A program made the translations under genes and the position numbers. From NCBI GenBank assembly GCA_030526005.1, contig JAUNDP010000006.1, positions 1-64,000 of the forward strand: a DNA stretch of 64,000 nt, in the 5' to 3' direction. The notes beneath the pieces are model-generated. The model made no database searches, had not been told where the DNA came from, and saw only the letters and a list, made by a program, of their open reading frames with translations. The DNA is from Eubacteriales bacterium (lineage in GTDB: Bacteria > Bacillota > Clostridia > Lachnospirales > Lachnospiraceae). This document shows, piece after piece, positions 61,463 to 64,000 of this stretch (the first letter of the stretch is position 1; every line of letters starts with the position of its first letter).

Positions 61463-62402
61463 AACGAAAACACCTCACCATACCATTTTCTGTCTGATAA
61501 TATCCTGGCACGCTTTTCCTACACTCTTCTTTCGCATAAGAACAACGTGGAGCAAATCTGCAACCTTCAAAATTTTCTCCTGGCGAAGGCGCTTTTCCTT
61601 TCATAGGCTGAAATCCATTTTCAGGTAAGGACTGCAATAATGCTTGTGTATATGGATGTTTAGGCTGATCCAATGTGCGTTCTCCTATTTCTATAATCTG
61701 TCCCGCATACATAACCATAACACAGTCGCACAATGTTTTTGCAAGTATAAGATCATGAGTTATAATCAACATACTGTCTGTACATTCTGTTTTTATCTGT
61801 TGTAATGTTTTATACATCTGCTTTCGCAGCTGTAAATCTAATCCTTTCGATGGTTCATCTGCCAGAATCCACTGTGGTTTTGATGCCACCCCCATCACAG
61901 CTGCAACACGTTGCTGCATACCTCCTGACAGTTCAAAGGCATACGCCTTTTCTACACGATGTACTATATTTTTGTCAAACCCAAATTGGATCAACATTTT
62001 GTCCATATTTTCCCGACTCTTTTGTTTTTTCTCACCTGTAAGAAGAGCTGCTTCTAAAATCTGGCTCCCTATCTTTCTCACTGGATTTAAAGAATCTGCT
62101 GGATTTTGCGGAATCAGTCCCAAATTTGTTCCCCTCATTTTTCTCATATCAGATGGGGAAAGCATCCTTAAATCTTTTCCCTGATATAAAATCTGTCCTT
62201 CTGCTTTCGCATATTGGGGCAGAAGTCCCAAAACAGCCATTCCCATTACAGATTTTCCACATCCGCTCTCTCCGATAATTCCGGTAATTTTTCCAAACTG
62301 AAAAGTAGCAGATACATGATCTACTGCTTTTACAATACCCTGCCGTACTGGAAAATAAACTACTAAATCCTTTAAGATAATATCGTTATTCTGTACACCC
62401 AT
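61437..62402 (-). CDS. Peptide/nickel-type ABC transporter ATP-binding protein (first ATPase)
   Basis: 321 residues. Walker A GESGCGKS, signature LSGGMQQR, Walker B WILADEPSKGLD. The C-terminal oligo_HPY extension has the cysteine motif CRFAPRCSYAKEEC, which in some DppD/OppD proteins binds an iron-sulfur cluster. The start and the permease stop share one base (TAATG), showing tight coupling. The family could transport di/oligopeptides, nickel or metallophores. The solute-binding protein that would decide lies outside the window. Confidence 0.9.
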   Translation of the reverse strand: MGVQNNDIILKDLVVYFPVRQGIVKAVDHVSATFQFGKITGIIGESGCGKSVMGMAVLGLLPQYAKAEGQILYQGKDLRMLSPSDMRKMRGTNLGLIPQNPADSLNPVRKIGSQILEAALLTGEKKQKSRENMDKMLIQFGFDKNIVHRVEKAYAFELSGGMQQRVAAVMGVASKPQWILADEPSKGLDLQLRKQMYKTLQQIKTECTDSMLIITHDLILAKTLCDCVMVMYAGQIIEIGERTLDQPKHPYTQALLQSLPENGFQPMKGKAPSPGENFEGCRFAPRCSYAKEECRKSVPGYYQTENGMVRCFRYAGSKKSK

Positions 62403-63229
62403 TACAACTCACTCGCCTCTCTATTCTGCCGATCCATCCAATCACGCAGAAAATCACCTATCAGCTGAATACTAAATACTACTAGCACAATACAAATTCC
62501 AGGAACCAAGATCAGATGAGGCGCAGAACGAAAACTTACTCTCGCATCGTTAATCATCACACTCCAGTCAGGAGTTGGAGGCTGAATTCCCAAGCCAAGA
62601 TAACTCATTCCTGCAATAGAAAGTAAATTTCTTCCAATTCTTGTAGTTAGCAATACGATCGTATTTCCCAACATATTCGGTAAAATATGCTGAAACAAAA
62701 TTCTAATTTTTCCAGCCCCTAAGATTTTCAATCCTTCTACAAAATTTTCTTCTCGATACTTTAACGTTTCTGTTCTCACAATTCTTGAAAACCCTGTCCA
62801 GCTTGTCAGAACCATCCCCAACATCAAGCTCTGAAAACTTGGACCCAAAATCCCTGCAATCGCTACCATCATGCTGACCCCCGGAAGCCCCTGAAAAATG
62901 TTTGTAAATACTGTCAGTATATAATCACAGATGCCTCCAAAATAGCCAGCTATCATCCCCAACAAGATTCCTATAACCATAGATATCACGGATGCCAGCA
63001 AAACAAGCATCATAGAACTTCTTCCGCCATACAAAATTCTGCTCAGCATATCTCTTCCAAGCATATCCGTTCCAAACAGATGCTGCGCAGAAGGTCCCTG
63101 GAGAGAAGCTGTCATATCAACCATATTGGGATCATATGGCGCAATCCATGGTGCAAGTATACTCAGTAAAAGAATGATTACAAGTATACCCAGACCAATG
63201 ACTCCAGGAATCTTTTGTTTTTTTGTCAT
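62402..63229 (-). CDS. Peptide/nickel-type ABC transporter permease (DppC/NikC-like)
   Basis: 275 residues, six transmembrane helices. N-terminal APWIAPYDPN and FGTDMLGRDMLSRILYGGR are family hallmarks, and the EAA-type coupling loop is near ETLKYREENFVEGLKILGA. It overlaps the upstream permease by four bases (ATGA) and the ATPase by one. It pairs with the partial permease at the window edge to form the channel. Confidence 0.92.
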   Translation of the reverse strand: MTKKQKIPGVIGLGILVIILLLSILAPWIAPYDPNMVDMTASLQGPSAQHLFGTDMLGRDMLSRILYGGRSSMMLVLLASVISMVIGILLGMIAGYFGGICDYILTVFTNIFQGLPGVSMMVAIAGILGPSFQSLMLGMVLTSWTGFSRIVRTETLKYREENFVEGLKILGAGKIRILFQHILPNMLGNTIVLLTTRIGRNLLSIAGMSYLGLGIQPPTPDWSVMINDARVSFRSAPHLILVPGICIVLVVFSIQLIGDFLRDWMDRQNREASEL

Positions 63230-64000
63230 AGATCTTTTCCTCCCAGTCTGATTTTAGGCTGAATCATTGCACAAAGTAAATCTATTACTAACGATATCAG
63301 TACATATGTAAATCCCATCACTAGCACATATCCCTGTATCACTGGATAGTCTCTGCTGTGAATGGCTCCCAGCACATAGCTGCCGATTCCTGGAAGCGAA
63401 AAAATATTTTCTACTACAAATGATCCTCCAAGAATTCCTCCCATATAATTTCCTATCAGCGTAATGACAGGAATAATTGCATTTGGCAAAGCATGTGCAA
63501 ATAGTACTTTTATTCTGCTTATTCCTTTCGCATTCGCTGCCAGCATATATTGTTTTCCAAATTCTGTAAGCATAGAAGATCTCATTAATCTCACTGTCAT
63601 CCCTATTGTAGCTGCTGAAAGTGTTATCGATGGTAAAATCATATGACGAATTCCACCCATACCATTTGTTGGAAGTATTTTCCAATTTTCTGCAAATACA
63701 ATAATCAAAATAATCGCCAGCCAAAATGAGGGAAAAGAAAGCAACAGATTAGTAATTAGTTTTATACATGAATCTGCTGCCTTTCCAGCTTTCGAAGCTG
63801 ACCAAATCCCTCCTGCAATTCCAAATATAATTACGCAGATTAGTGAACACGCAGACAGCTTTAATGTAACAGGTAAGCGGCGAAGTAACTCACCGCTTAC
63901 CTGTGTATTATCAGCATAGGATCGTCCCAAATCGCCGCGCAGCGCATTTGACAGCCATCGTAAATATTGAACTGCCACTGGATCATTCAATCCTAATTCT
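63226..64000 (-). CDS. Peptide/nickel-type ABC transporter permease (DppB/NikB-like), partial
   Basis: The C-terminal 258 residues or so are in the window; the frame is open past 64000 (ELGLNDPVAVQYLRWL), so the apparent TTG at 63990 is not the start. Visible features are the GDLGRSY motif, five helices, the coupling loop (LMRSSMLTEFGKQYMLAANAKG) and the conserved FVVENIFSLPGIG. It is the first permease of the operon within view. Confidence 0.9.
   Translation of the reverse strand, partial: ELGLNDPVAVQYLRWLSNALRGDLGRSYADNTQVSGELLRRLPVTLKLSACSLICVIIFGIAGGIWSASKAGKAADSCIKLITNLLLSFPSFWLAIILIIVFAENWKILPTNGMGGIRHMILPSITLSAATIGMTVRLMRSSMLTEFGKQYMLAANAKGISRIKVLFAHALPNAIIPVITLIGNYMGGILGGSFVVENIFSLPGIGSYVLGAIHSRDYPVIQGYVLVMGFTYVLISLVIDLLCAMIQPKIRLGGKDL

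Noticed and set aside
60788-64000. Assignment of the ABC operon specifically to nickel or to dipeptides
   Set aside because: The deciding solute-binding protein is outside the window, and the ATPase and permease sequences do not separate the two substrates.

Overview
The window looks like a chromosomal segment of a low-to-moderate GC, Gram-positive gut anaerobe of the Lachnospiraceae type (Blautia, Mediterraneibacter, Dorea and relatives). The basis is inference from content: circularly permuted GH3 beta-glucosidases, YesM/YesN-type sugar two-component systems, a T-box before ilvB, a BceAB-RS-like module, a DUF4317 gene and AGGAGG-type ribosome binding sites throughout. I name no species. No rRNA, tRNA or CRISPR array was seen.

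Layout. Bases 1-107 are the right end of an IS200/IS605-type element (last codons of a probable tnpB plus its terminal hairpin). A DUF4317 gene follows. Bases 1676-9130 hold a permuted GH3 glucosidase and a solute-binding lipoprotein, divergent from a sensor kinase/AraC-type regulator pair. After a SpoU-type RNA methyltransferase comes a second sugar module on the minus strand (10311-16440): periplasmic sugar sensor, histidine kinase, AraC-type regulator and a second permuted GH3. A FAD oxidoreductase with a C-terminal Rieske domain overlaps a tocopherol-cyclase-like gene (16561-18649).

Bases 18794-37701 form a defence-like island. It opens with a three-gene ABC-three-component cassette (SMEK-domain protein, small middle component, DUF2326 ATPase). 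A GNAT gene, an orphan VbhA-like antitoxin and a MATE transporter follow. Then comes a type I restriction-modification system (hsdR, hsdM, hsdS) whose hsdS is followed by seven silent hsdS cassettes in alternating orientation and a tyrosine recombinase. The repeats bounding the cassettes give 5 N-terminal and 8 C-terminal recognition domains, up to 40 potential HsdS proteins. This hsdS shufflon is the most striking system in the window.

Bases 37883-49865 are mainly housekeeping and transport: ilvN and ilvB behind a T-box, methylglyoxal synthase, a BceAB-RS-like peptide sensing/detoxification module, an alanine/sodium symporter, and a MarR regulator with a MATE exporter. At 49951-50290 an FMN-reductase gene is cut by a hairpin nearly identical to the one at 61-97, in opposite orientation. 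Two secreted proteins (a nucleoside hydrolase and an uncharacterised protein) flank an AT-rich region with two cre-like sites. A decayed HTH regulator follows, then a membrane-anchored condensation/alcohol-acetyltransferase-like protein overlapping an alpha/beta hydrolase.

Bases 57663-60480 hold a compact tatB-like/tatA/tatC set directly downstream of a metallo-beta-lactamase-fold protein with a classical twin-arginine signal, suggesting a Tat system dedicated to one exported hydrolase. The window ends inside a peptide/nickel-type ABC transporter operon (60788-64000). Its ATPases and one permease are complete; the second permease runs off the edge.
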